Shown: positions 1-7,933 of the stretch, one piece after another
Numbering within the stretch: the stretch's first letter is position 1
Layout of the letters: the number at the start of each line of letters is the position of its first letter
From: Phytobacter ursingii
GTDB taxonomy: Bacteria > Pseudomonadota > Gammaproteobacteria > Enterobacterales > Enterobacteriaceae
NCBI GenBank assembly: GCA_901456055.1
Contig: CABDWT010000002.1
Location: 310,001-374,000 of the forward strand
Length of the DNA: 64,000 bases
Direction: 5' to 3'
Notes under the pieces: generated by a model
Seen by the model: the letters and a program-made list of their open reading frames with translations, nothing else
What the model was told of the DNA's origin: nothing
Databases searched by the model: none
Made by a program: the position numbers and the translations under genes

Positions 1-2269
1 CAGACTTTAATTTCTCCGGATCCATACTTCGCCCGCCGAACTTCTGCCACACTGCGCCGCGTTCAATGATCTTGTCCGGTGCTGCACATTCCACCGCGCC
101 ATCAGCAATACGGATATAACCTCCGCCGCTGGTCAGGATGATCTCTTTCTCTGCGCAAATCAGGATCTTTCCTTCACAGCTGCTTATCCGGATATCTTTC
201 AGTGCATCCAGCGTCATGTCGTCACTCTGCGCCTGGATTTCCACTTTGCCCCTGCCGGCAAAAATTTTTATCCCCAGCTTCCGGGCAAACAGGCTGACTG
301 CTTCCCCGGCGGCCACGGTAAACTTTTTCAGCACGCTGAAATCCGCATGCTGTCCCGCAGTGCTGACAAGGTTTTCCCCGGCCGACAGCTGGACACTTTT
401 GGGGGTGACCTGTACTATTCCCTCAGGCGCACTCAGCAGCAGTGCAGCCTGTTTCAGCTCCGTCAGGCTTTCTGCCAGCAGTGCCTGCTGCGCCTGCACA
501 TCTGCCAGCTCTGCTTTTGCCACCTCTGCCGCACTGCGCAGGGCTTCCGCCAGCGACTGTGCGCGCTGCAGTTCGCTCAGGGCCGCCGCCATCTCCCGCA
601 CCTGGCCCTGCGCCCGGTCCTGGCCGTCGGCGCTGATGAATATCCCCTTCTTCGCCCGGATGACACCCCACCTGTCCGTGCGCAGCTCAAAACCTTCCCC
701 GCGCGGCTGTTTTCCTGCATCCACCAGATGGCCGAGATTGAGCTGGCTTTTGCCGCCGTACTCCGTACTGAGCTTGATATGCTCTTTGCCGCGCTCATCA
801 TCGAGGCGCAGCTTGTTGTTTGCCGGGGTGCGCAGCACGTTGCGCTTGTAGTTCTGGATCGTCACGGGGTCGGGGTGGGCGGAATCATGCTTCACGCCGG
901 CGATATAGGGCCGGTCCGGGTTGCCACCCTCAAACGCAATGCTGACCTCCGTACCCGCCAGCAGCGGCAGGTGCAGGCCGTACGTGTCTCCCGCATACGG
1001 GCGGGACTGCCGTACCCACAGGCTCTCGTAACCCGGCTTCCAGGTCTCACGGTCAAAATCAAGATTCACCCGGTAGCGCCCGTCCTTGTCGATATGGGCG
1101 TAAATGTCGTCTGCCGTGGTGCTGGTCACCCGCGCGGGCAGCGTCCCGGCCATCACCGGTTTCGCGATGCGCGCCGGGCGAAAGCTGTAGCGTTCCGAAT
1201 AAGGTATGGCGGTAAACGTCAGTTCGTAGCTGCGGTCACGGGCTGCGCGGGCGGTCAGCCCGGTTATCAATGCGCCCCTGCGGAACACCGCCGGAGCGTC
1301 CGCGTCCGGCACTTTCAGCTCAAGCCCCGGCATCAGCAGGGCACTGGAGCTCAGCCCCTGCAGCATGGCCCGGTCATTCAGGTAACGTTCGTGGCGGATA
1401 CGCGCGTAAAACGCCCCGCTCTCCGGTACGTCCGGGCCGCCTGCCGTCAGAAAGTTGTCGGCATAGTGGCAGGCTTCGCCGTAAGTGGTATTGTCGCCGC
1501 CTGATACGTCAAACGCCGGTGTGGTCATGTCAGCGGTCGCGTCGCGGTAGTTGTAGTCCCGCGTGGTGACGCTTTTTTCCACCACCCGGTATGCCGTGTT
1601 CAGCCCCCAGACCGACTCCGTGCCGCTGTCGCTCAGCCCCGACGGATGGCGCAGCGGCAGCATCAGGCCGCGCTCATAGCCGCTCTGGTCGTCATAAAAC
1701 TCAATGACTTCAATTTTCAGCCGCACGTCGGTACTGAACCGGAACCAGATCCCCACCTCCGCCAGCAGCCGGCAGATAAACGTCAGGTCGTCCTCGCCGT
1801 ACTGCATCACCTGTTCGCGCGTTGGGTACTCTCCCGCCAGGCAGAAGACGAAGTCCTGGCCGAACATCCCGTGGCGCTCGCGCAGGATTTTTTCCACAAT
1901 CTGCGGCACGCTCTGGTTCTGGTAGATGGCGTTCTGATGGCTGCGGGCGAGCAGCGCCAGCCGGGGTTCGAGGCGCACTTCATAGCGCGTTTCATCGCGC
2001 GAGGTGGAAAGCTGTTTAAACCCGGTGATGACGCCGTACAGGGTGCGCAGCGGCATCTGTACCGGCATCCCCTGAACCGGCGGGGCGCAGAGGCTGAGCG
2101 CGCCGTCCTGCATCAGCACCGCTTCCGGCTCCAGGGTTTTATCACGGCTGGTGAACTGAATGTCATAGCAGAACGGCAGGCTCAGGTGCTCACGGCCTTC
2201 AAAGGAGAGCACGACAGGCGGGCTGTTCAGTCCACGGATTTTTAATGTGTGGTGGGCGTGGTCGAAATT
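1..2269 (-). repeat. Long direct repeat, vgrG copy 1
   Basis: Nearly identical to 5653-7921 with a constant offset of 5652 bases and no net indels, which I checked by eye at both ends and through the shared antisense frames. Substitutions cluster: about ten between 361 and 460, but only one in 121-360. Similarity stops just inside the start codons on the right; on the left it reaches the window edge. Confidence 0.93.
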
Positions 2270-2287
2270 AAGAGTCGGGATGTCCAT
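1..2287 (-). CDS. vgrG: T6SS spike protein VgrG (copy 1, C-terminus beyond window)
   Basis: Spike at the tip of the T6SS Hcp tube, carrying effectors into target cells. The gene runs leftwards off the window, so 762 codons are visible and no stop is seen. It aligns without net indels to the second vgrG at 5408-7933, offset 5652 bases. The only start difference is MDIPTLNF here against MNALNF there. Start 2287 is chosen because GGAGG lies 6 bases upstream; the ATG five bases earlier is out of frame. Domains inferred from the paralogue: gp27-like N-terminal half, gp5-like OB fold near residues 380-475, then a coiled coil and the DUF2345 needle extension. The missing C-terminus is where the twin diverges into its own tail, so a different cargo probably lies to the left. 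It is the last gene visible in the T6SS island. Confidence 0.95.
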   Translation of the reverse strand, partial: MDIPTLNFDHAHHTLKIRGLNSPPVVLSFEGREHLSLPFCYDIQFTSRDKTLEPEAVLMQDGALSLCAPPVQGMPVQMPLRTLYGVITGFKQLSTSRDETRYEVRLEPRLALLARSHQNAIYQNQSVPQIVEKILRERHGMFGQDFVFCLAGEYPTREQVMQYGEDDLTFICRLLAEVGIWFRFSTDVRLKIEVIEFYDDQSGYERGLMLPLRHPSGLSDSGTESVWGLNTAYRVVEKSVTTRDYNYRDATADMTTPAFDVSGGDNTTYGEACHYADNFLTAGGPDVPESGAFYARIRHERYLNDRAMLQGLSSSALLMPGLELKVPDADAPAVFRRGALITGLTARAARDRSYELTFTAIPYSERYSFRPARIAKPVMAGTLPARVTSTTADDIYAHIDKDGRYRVNLDFDRETWKPGYESLWVRQSRPYAGDTYGLHLPLLAGTEVSIAFEGGNPDRPYIAGVKHDSAHPDPVTIQNYKRNVLRTPANNKLRLDDERGKEHIKLSTEYGGKSQLNLGHLVDAGKQPRGEGFELRTDRWGVIRAKKGIFISADGQDRAQGQVREMAAALSELQRAQSLAEALRSAAEVAKAELADVQAQQALLAESLTELKQAALLLSAPEGIVQVTPKSVQLSAGENLVSTAGQHADFSVLKKFTVAAGEAVSLFARKLGIKIFAGRGKVEIQAQSDDMTLDALKDIRISSCEGKILICAEKEIILTSGGGYIRIADGAVECAAPDKIIERGAVWQKFGGRSMDPEKLKS

Positions 2288-2395
2288 TTCATTCCTCCAG
2301 TCCGTGAGAAAGATCTTCGCTCTGTATACAGCGAAATAATTTCATGAGTGGCTTATAAAATATAAGGAAAGATAACAACTTCATTTATTTAAATA

Positions 2396-2944
2396 TTAAA
2401 ACCCACACATCCCGTCATATGGCAAAAGGAAAAATGATTCACATTCCACATTGCTGCACCCCCAATATATTACATCATTATCATTTTCCCAAACTGCCGT
2501 GGCAGCCGAATTGATAATAAAGGACCACTCAATACCATTAGCAATAAGTTTCCCACTAATCTCACAAGGCAACCAATAAAAATCTCTGACAATACGTTGA
2601 TGACTAGAAAACTTCTCACTAATCTTGAATATCTTGTTTATATCATCAGTACTAAGTTGCCATTGTAGACATGCTGATTTTAGTAATTTATCGTCTGCCC
2701 CATCGTCTAGATACCGGGATGATTCAAGCATCAATATTTTAATGTTGACATCCATCTCTTTACTATGTGTAAAGCCACTAGACGCAATCAAGGATTGTAT
2801 ATACACAATAATTCTTATAAATATCCTGAATTTTTTTCGAAATACACTACCAACCAAGGTTTCCTCATATACTTTATTGTCAAGGATCATATATTTCAAC
2901 GACAAACTGCCCCCCTCTCTCAAGCCTATCTTAATAAAAATCAC
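2396..2944 (-). CDS. Hypothetical protein, 182 aa, in T6SS cargo block
   Basis: I do not recognise this family. The start is GTG at 2944, overlapping the TGA of the upstream membrane-protein gene (GTGA overlap), which implies translational coupling. No signal peptide or clear transmembrane helix is seen, although residues around 40-55 are hydrophobic with basic flanks. The C-terminal half is rich in Trp and Phe. An internal ATG giving a start at MILDNK is possible. The gene is AT-rich, unlike the vgrG genes on either side. Its position just upstream of vgrG1 and after an effector/immunity-like pair suggests an orphan immunity protein or part of a second small module, but this is inference. 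Confidence 0.6.
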   Translation of the reverse strand: MIFIKIGLREGGSLSLKYMILDNKVYEETLVGSVFRKKFRIFIRIIVYIQSLIASSGFTHSKEMDVNIKILMLESSRYLDDGADDKLLKSACLQWQLSTDDINKIFKISEKFSSHQRIVRDFYWLPCEISGKLIANGIEWSFIINSAATAVWENDNDVIYWGCSNVECESFFLLPYDGMCGF

Positions 2945-3402
2945 GACTGTTTCTTTGAAAAGTAAATTAATATAATAAAAGCTGCTATAGACATTACTAA
3001 AGGGAAGATATAAATAAAATTAACAACCACACCATATTTCATAATCAAAAATGGGAACACATTTAATTCAAAAACATCAACATAATTTCTTATGAGATTT
3101 TTAATGAAAAAAAACAATCCATTTGCAATATTGAATAAATAAATGACACATAAAAGATATAACTTAATTTTCCCGCTAAGAGAACTGCCATTCATTAAAA
3201 ACCGAAAGCTTGAAAACAATAGTATTGCATTAAAAACAATAATTAAAAAATCGAACCACAACGGTGAGTATAAGTAATATTCAAAACCCCCATTACTAAC
3301 AGCGTCATAATTATTCAACTCTCCACGATAATAGCCGTAACTCAAAGAGTAAATTAAAACCAAATCAATGAATAAAATTATCATGAAAAAAAATGCACTC
3401 AT
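2941..3402 (-). CDS. Hypothetical four-helix membrane protein, 153 aa
   Basis: Small integral membrane protein of unknown family. Four hydrophobic stretches are visible, at about residues 3-22, 46-66, 80-100 and 120-147, with a short polar tail ending KKQS. The ATG at 3402 follows GGGAGG with only three bases between, and the next gene starts inside its stop codon. Composition is very AT-rich: positions 2941-3000 have 15 G/C in 60. A small polytopic protein beside T6SS cargo could be an inner-membrane immunity protein, but no partner toxin is evident next to it. It is separated from the secreted protein upstream by a 253-base gap. Confidence 0.6.
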   Translation of the reverse strand: MSAFFFMIILFIDLVLIYSLSYGYYRGELNNYDAVSNGGFEYYLYSPLWFDFLIIVFNAILLFSSFRFLMNGSSLSGKIKLYLLCVIYLFNIANGLFFFIKNLIRNYVDVFELNVFPFLIMKYGVVVNFIYIFPLVMSIAAFIILIYFSKKQS

Positions 3403-3655
3403 AAGCCTCCCAAATAATTTGTTAATAAAAAGTCATCCTATAGGCATAATAATATATTGCGGGGGTTGATTGCATCAGTAACTATGGGATACCACTCGCC
3501 AGATAAAATAATAGTCAAAATATAATTCAATAAATAGAAGTCAATAATGCCGAAGCATCTTTTTATATATAATTTAAGAGTTTTATATTAAAAACATGTG
3601 TATGTTATTTTTATACTTTTTACCCATAATACGATAATTTATCTGCTTCCATGTT
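3403..3655. other. AT-rich gap inside T6SS cargo block
   Basis: About 250 very AT-rich bases between the secreted-protein gene and the membrane-protein gene. I see no convincing ORF, tRNA or terminator. It may hold a promoter for the two-gene unit to its left or decayed cargo sequence. Confidence 0.4.
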
Positions 3656-4588
3656 TTAAAGCATCCCCATTTCCTTCATTATTATTCCTCGCCATTCATA
3701 AAAAGAAAAAACCTTGTCACCATCAATATTCATCACAACTTGTGGACTTCTAATTCTGAAATAATACTTACTTTTGCCACCATTAATACCATATTTATTG
3801 AGCAAGGACTTAAACGAACAACTTCTTACATCATAATCATTATTTTTCTCATAGTCTTTTAATAGATGCGTTGATTTCTTTGCATTATGTTCACAGACAC
3901 ATTTCCTGTCTAACACAGAAAGCATTGAATTAACGATTCTTTGCTCTATAAACCATCGATTATTTACAAGGATATATTCTAGGAAATTAATATTATAACG
4001 ATGTTTACCAGGAAGAAACTCATATGCATGATTAAGAATGACTATATAAGTTCTTTTTTCCTGCGAAGGAATTTTAACCCAGTTATTTTCTTCATCATTA
4101 ATGTCGAATTGACACCCCTTACCTAAATAATCTAATTTTATTTGGCCTGTTGTTATTAGAAAAGATTCACTACACAAAGGTCCCCAGAGAGGATGATGTG
4201 ACTTCGAAGGTATATGCCGTCTGTGGACATAATAATCCTGCTCACTTTCATTAGTGAACGTTAATGTAGCTAATATATTATTATTTTTTTTACGAATAAT
4301 AATATTGAAATATACTCCCTGCCCTACTTGAGAAAATTGCCCCCCATATTCATCATAATATTCATTATTAATATTGCCCCCTGATTTCAGATGCCGATAT
4401 GCTTCTGACTCCTGTAAAAGATAGATCTCTGGTTTCTCATGATACACCCCATTCCATTCAAGAGAGCCAAAACCATATTTTTTCGGCATCAAAATTTCAT
4501 TAGCTTGTACCGAACATGTTTTCAATATAAAAAAAATCACCCACATCTTTATCCATTTTCTACACCAGCCTTTTGTAAGGTAAAACAT
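3656..4588 (-). CDS. Secreted protein, candidate immunity partner of the metallopeptidase effector
   Basis: 310 aa protein of unrecognised family. The N-terminus is basic and then hydrophobic (about residues 12-28), ending SVQA before NEI. That reads as a Sec signal peptide with cleavage near residue 29, so the protein is probably periplasmic. It has several Cys residues that could pair there. The start is ATG 4588, with AGGGA about 13 bases upstream, which is a poor spacing; an internal Met at residue 15 would still keep the hydrophobic part. It lies 23 bases after the effector gene in the same direction, the usual place for a T6SS immunity gene, and a periplasmic location would suit protection against an incoming peptidase. 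The immunity role is inferred from position and export only. Confidence 0.6.
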   Translation of the reverse strand: MFYLTKGWCRKWIKMWVIFFILKTCSVQANEILMPKKYGFGSLEWNGVYHEKPEIYLLQESEAYRHLKSGGNINNEYYDEYGGQFSQVGQGVYFNIIIRKKNNNILATLTFTNESEQDYYVHRRHIPSKSHHPLWGPLCSESFLITTGQIKLDYLGKGCQFDINDEENNWVKIPSQEKRTYIVILNHAYEFLPGKHRYNINFLEYILVNNRWFIEQRIVNSMLSVLDRKCVCEHNAKKSTHLLKDYEKNNDYDVRSCSFKSLLNKYGINGGKSKYYFRIRSPQVVMNIDGDKVFSFYEWRGIIMKEMGML

Positions 4589-4611
4589 TTCAATATAGTC
4601 CCTGTAAAAAA

Positions 4612-5415
4612 TTAAACAACGATCTCAAAATATCTTTCAAAGTTATATGCACTTTTGAAAACGTTAATATCATGATTTTTCACAAGATCATTTGCATGAG
4701 AAATATATACTTTCGTTCCTTTATAATCTTTATCATCTGGCAGATCCCTTGTTCCTACCCCCCCCATACTCCCCTTAACTTCATCTGAAAAAAATCCAAA
4801 CCTATTAAAATGTGAAATTTCATGACACAATGTAGATGCTTTTGAATCACGACCCATTATCTTTTTACAAATAAAACGTTGTCCGATATTTATCTTTAGT
4901 GTACTTCTGTATTCTTCCACAGTCTTTCTCCATGTTTGATCATTCAAGACAAAGGCAGAGAACTCATCATCATCGGTTTTATTAATAAAACTCCCACACG
5001 CATATAATATTTCCTTATTCTTATTTCCTTTATCGCCATATACATCGACCACAATTTCGCGCTGCTTATCAACATATAACGAATTACAAATAACAATCAT
5101 TCTATCAATAGATTTCCTCATGAACTCTTTCACAGTAGTCAATTCACTCTCCCTCACGGAATTCCCTGATTTTGTATCATAAACAGTAAAAAAATGCTCT
5201 ATCTCATTATTACCACTTACACCAAATATTCTTTCAAACTCCTCATGATGCCTCCCCCAGTTATTCAGATCTTTTTTCCTCTTTTCTAAAACTGCTCGTG
5301 CTGCAGGAAGAGATTCCTCCATCATTATTTTAAAATTATCACTAACCACAAATTCCTTAACACAGTTCTCTTTTTTTTCACTGGTGCCACGAGAGCTTCC
5401 TCTGCTATTACTCAT
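4612..5415 (-). CDS. Candidate T6SS effector, aspzincin (M35-like) metallopeptidase
   Basis: 267 aa. Residues 198-202 read HEISH, a zinc-metallopeptidase HExxH motif, followed by GTRD at 221-224 and a DxxYxG-like segment at 228-233. That arrangement resembles the aspzincin (deuterolysin, M35/M35_2) signature, with an Asp as third ligand. The C-terminus ends NFERYFE, also reminiscent of the lysine-specific M35_2 group. No signal peptide; the N-terminus is Ser/Lys-rich. The gene starts 8 bases inside the end of vgrG2, with its AGGAGGAG ribosome site lying in vgrG2 codons, so the two are translationally coupled. Three 8-base homopolymers occur in or near it: G8 just before GTRD, A8 near codon 13, and T8 in the vgrG2 tail. 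Predicted role: peptidase delivered on VgrG2. The family call rests on motifs only. Confidence 0.72.
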   Translation of the reverse strand: MSNSRGSSRGTSEKKENCVKEFVVSDNFKIMMEESLPAARAVLEKRKKDLNNWGRHHEEFERIFGVSGNNEIEHFFTVYDTKSGNSVRESELTTVKEFMRKSIDRMIVICNSLYVDKQREIVVDVYGDKGNKNKEILYACGSFINKTDDDEFSAFVLNDQTWRKTVEEYRSTLKINIGQRFICKKIMGRDSKASTLCHEISHFNRFGFFSDEVKGSMGGVGTRDLPDDKDYKGTKVYISHANDLVKNHDINVFKSAYNFERYFEIVV

Positions 5416-7933
5416 TTACTCCTCCTACAATCATATCAATATTTTGATGTAGCAACCTTACATCAATGTCCTGAATGCTATCTGTATTAAAATTCTCCGT
5501 ATGCCCTCCACAATCAGTAAGGCCTTCCCTCCGTGTTCCGTCGGAAAAAAAAGCGATATACCTTGTATTTACATACGGTACACCTTCATGATCTTTGAAT
5601 TTGAATTGGATATTATATTCACCAGACTCTATTTTCGGTAACTCTACCAGCTCAGACTTTAATTTCTCCGGCTCCATACTTCGCCCGCCGAACTTCTGCC
5701 ACACTGCGCCGCGTTCAATGATCTTGTCCGGTGCTGCACATTCCACCGTGCCGTCCGCAATACGGATATAACCTCCGCCGCTGGTCAGGATGATCTCTTT
5801 CTCTGCGCAAATCAGGATCTTTCCTTCACAGCTGCTTATCCGGATATCTTTCAGTGCATCCAGCGTCATGTCGTCACTCTGCGCCTGGATTTCCACTTTG
5901 CCCCTGCCGGCAAAAATTTTTATCCCCAGCTTCCGGGCAAACAGGCTGACTGCTTCCCCGGCGGCCACAGTAAACTTTTTCAGCACGCTGAAATCCGCAT
6001 GCTGTCCCGCAGTGCTGACAAGATTTTCACCGGCCGACAGCTGGAGACTTCTGGGGGTGACCTGCGCTATCCCCTCCGGTGCACTCAGCAGCAGTGCAGC
6101 CTGTTTCAGTTCCGTCAGGCTTTCTGCCAGCAGTGCCTGCTGCGCCTGCACATCTGCCAGCTCTGCTTTTGCCACCTCTGCCGCACTGCGCAGGGCTTCC
6201 GCCAGCGACTGTGCGCGCTGCAGTTCGCTCAGGGCCGCCGCCATCTCCCGCACCTGGCCCTGCGCCCGGTCCTGGCCGTCGGCGCTGATGAATATCCCCT
6301 TCTTCGCCCGGATGACACCCCACATGTCCGTGCGCAGCTCAAAACCTTCCCCGCGCTGCTGCTTTCCTGCATCCACCAGATGGCCGAGATTGAGCTGGCT
6401 TTTACCGCCGTACTCCGTACTGAGCTTGATATGCTCTTTGCCGCGCTCATCATCGAGGCGCAGCTTGTTGTTTGCCGGAGTGCGCAGCACGTTGCGCTTG
6501 TAGTTCTGGATCGTCACGGGGTCGGGGTGGGCGGAATCATGCTTAACCCCGGCGATATAGGGCCGGTCAGGGTTGCCGCCTTCAAACGCGATGCTGACCT
6601 CCGTACCCGCCAGCAGCGGCAGATGCAGGCCGTACGTATCCCCCGCATACGGGCGGGACTGCCGCACCCACAGGCTTTCGTAACCCGGCTTCCAGGCCTC
6701 GCGGTCAAAATCGAGGTTCACCCGGTAGCGCCCGTCCTTGTCGATATGGGCGTAAATGTCGTTTGCCGTTGTGCTGGTCACCCGCGCGGGCAGCGTCCCG
6801 GCCATCACCGGTTTCGCGATGCGCGCCGGGCGAAAGCTGTAGCGTTCTGAATACGGAATGGCGGTAAACACCAGTTCGTAGCTGCGGTCACGGGCTGCGC
6901 GGGCGGTCAGGCCGGTTATCAGCGCCCCCCTGCGAAACACCGCCGGGGCGTCCGCGTCCGGCACTTTCAGCTCAAGCCCCGGCATCAGCAGGGCACTGGA
7001 GCTCAGCCCCTGCAGCATGGCCCGGTCATTCAGGTAACGTTCGTGGCGGATACGCGCGTAAAACGCCCCGCTCTCCGGTACGTCCGGGCCGCCTGCCGTC
7101 AGAAAGTTGTCGGCATAGTGGCAGGCTTCGCCGTAAGTGGTATTGTCGCCGCCTGATACGTCAAACGCCGGCGTGGTCATGTCAGCGGTCGCGTCGCGGT
7201 AGTTGTAGTCCCGGGTGGTGACGCTTTTTTCCACCACCCGGTATGCCGTATTCAGCCCCCAGACGGACTCCGTGCCGCTGTCGCTCAGCCCCGACGGATG
7301 GCGCAGCGGCAGCATCAGGCCGCGCTCATAGCCGCTCTGGTCGTCATAAAACTCAATGACTTCAATTTTCAGCCGTACATCGGTACTGAACCGGAACCAG
7401 ATCCCCACCTCCGCCAGCAGCCGGCAGATAAACGTCAGGTCGTCCTCGCCGTACTGCATCACCTGTTCGCGCGACGGGTACTCTCCCGCCAGGCAGAAGA
7501 CGAAGTCCTGGCCGAGCATCCCGTGGCGCTCGCGCAGGATTTTTTCCACAATCTGCGGCACGCTCTGATTCTGGTAGATGGCGTTCTGATGGCTGCGGGC
7601 GAGCAGCGCCAGCCGGGGTTCGAGGCGCACTTCATAGCGCGTTTCATCGCGCGAGGTGGAAAGCTGTTTAAACCCGGTGATGACGCCGTACAGGGTGCGC
7701 AGCGGCATCTGTACCGGCATCCCCTGAACCGACGGTGCGCAGAGGCTGAGCGCGCCGTCCTGCATCAGCACGGCTTCCGGCTCCAGGGTTTTATCACGGC
7801 TGGTGAACTGAATGTCATAGCAGAACGGCTGGCTCAGGTGCTCACGGCCCTCAAAAGAGAGCACGTCAGGCGGACTGTTCAGGCCACGGATTTTTAATGT
7901 GTGGTGGGCGTGGTCGAAATTCAGCGCGTTCAT
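5408..7933 (-). CDS. vgrG: T6SS spike protein VgrG (copy 2) with C-terminal cargo-adaptor tail
   Basis: 841 aa, longer than a minimal VgrG. Order: gp27-like base (about 1-370), gp5-like OB fold (about 380-475), a coiled coil rich in Ala/Glu/Gln (about 560-620), DUF2345 needle extension (to about 740), and a unique tail (about 760-841). The tail has a GVPYVN then GLTD pattern like transthyretin-type extensions that bind effectors on other VgrGs. The start ATG overlaps the clpV stop (ATGA) and follows AGGAGG. The stop lies 8 bases inside the effector gene. The first 757 codons or so are almost the same as vgrG1; only the tail is unique to this copy within the window. Confidence 0.96.
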   Translation of the reverse strand: MNALNFDHAHHTLKIRGLNSPPDVLSFEGREHLSQPFCYDIQFTSRDKTLEPEAVLMQDGALSLCAPSVQGMPVQMPLRTLYGVITGFKQLSTSRDETRYEVRLEPRLALLARSHQNAIYQNQSVPQIVEKILRERHGMLGQDFVFCLAGEYPSREQVMQYGEDDLTFICRLLAEVGIWFRFSTDVRLKIEVIEFYDDQSGYERGLMLPLRHPSGLSDSGTESVWGLNTAYRVVEKSVTTRDYNYRDATADMTTPAFDVSGGDNTTYGEACHYADNFLTAGGPDVPESGAFYARIRHERYLNDRAMLQGLSSSALLMPGLELKVPDADAPAVFRRGALITGLTARAARDRSYELVFTAIPYSERYSFRPARIAKPVMAGTLPARVTSTTANDIYAHIDKDGRYRVNLDFDREAWKPGYESLWVRQSRPYAGDTYGLHLPLLAGTEVSIAFEGGNPDRPYIAGVKHDSAHPDPVTIQNYKRNVLRTPANNKLRLDDERGKEHIKLSTEYGGKSQLNLGHLVDAGKQQRGEGFELRTDMWGVIRAKKGIFISADGQDRAQGQVREMAAALSELQRAQSLAEALRSAAEVAKAELADVQAQQALLAESLTELKQAALLLSAPEGIAQVTPRSLQLSAGENLVSTAGQHADFSVLKKFTVAAGEAVSLFARKLGIKIFAGRGKVEIQAQSDDMTLDALKDIRISSCEGKILICAEKEIILTSGGGYIRIADGTVECAAPDKIIERGAVWQKFGGRSMEPEKLKSELVELPKIESGEYNIQFKFKDHEGVPYVNTRYIAFFSDGTRREGLTDCGGHTENFNTDSIQDIDVRLLHQNIDMIVGGVNE
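5653..7921 (-). repeat. Long direct repeat, vgrG copy 2
   Basis: Second copy of the repeat at 1-2269. The two enclose a 3.4-kb AT-rich cargo block, so recombination between them could delete or exchange effector, secreted-protein and orphan genes while leaving an intact vgrG. Confidence 0.93.

Noticed and set aside
138-851. Long plus-strand open frames across the vgrG genes (also 347-1504, 5790-6503, 5999-6850)
   Set aside because: They are antisense shadows of GC-rich vgrG codons. They recur at the same offset in both copies, have Ser/Arg/Cys-rich low-complexity products and no ribosome sites.
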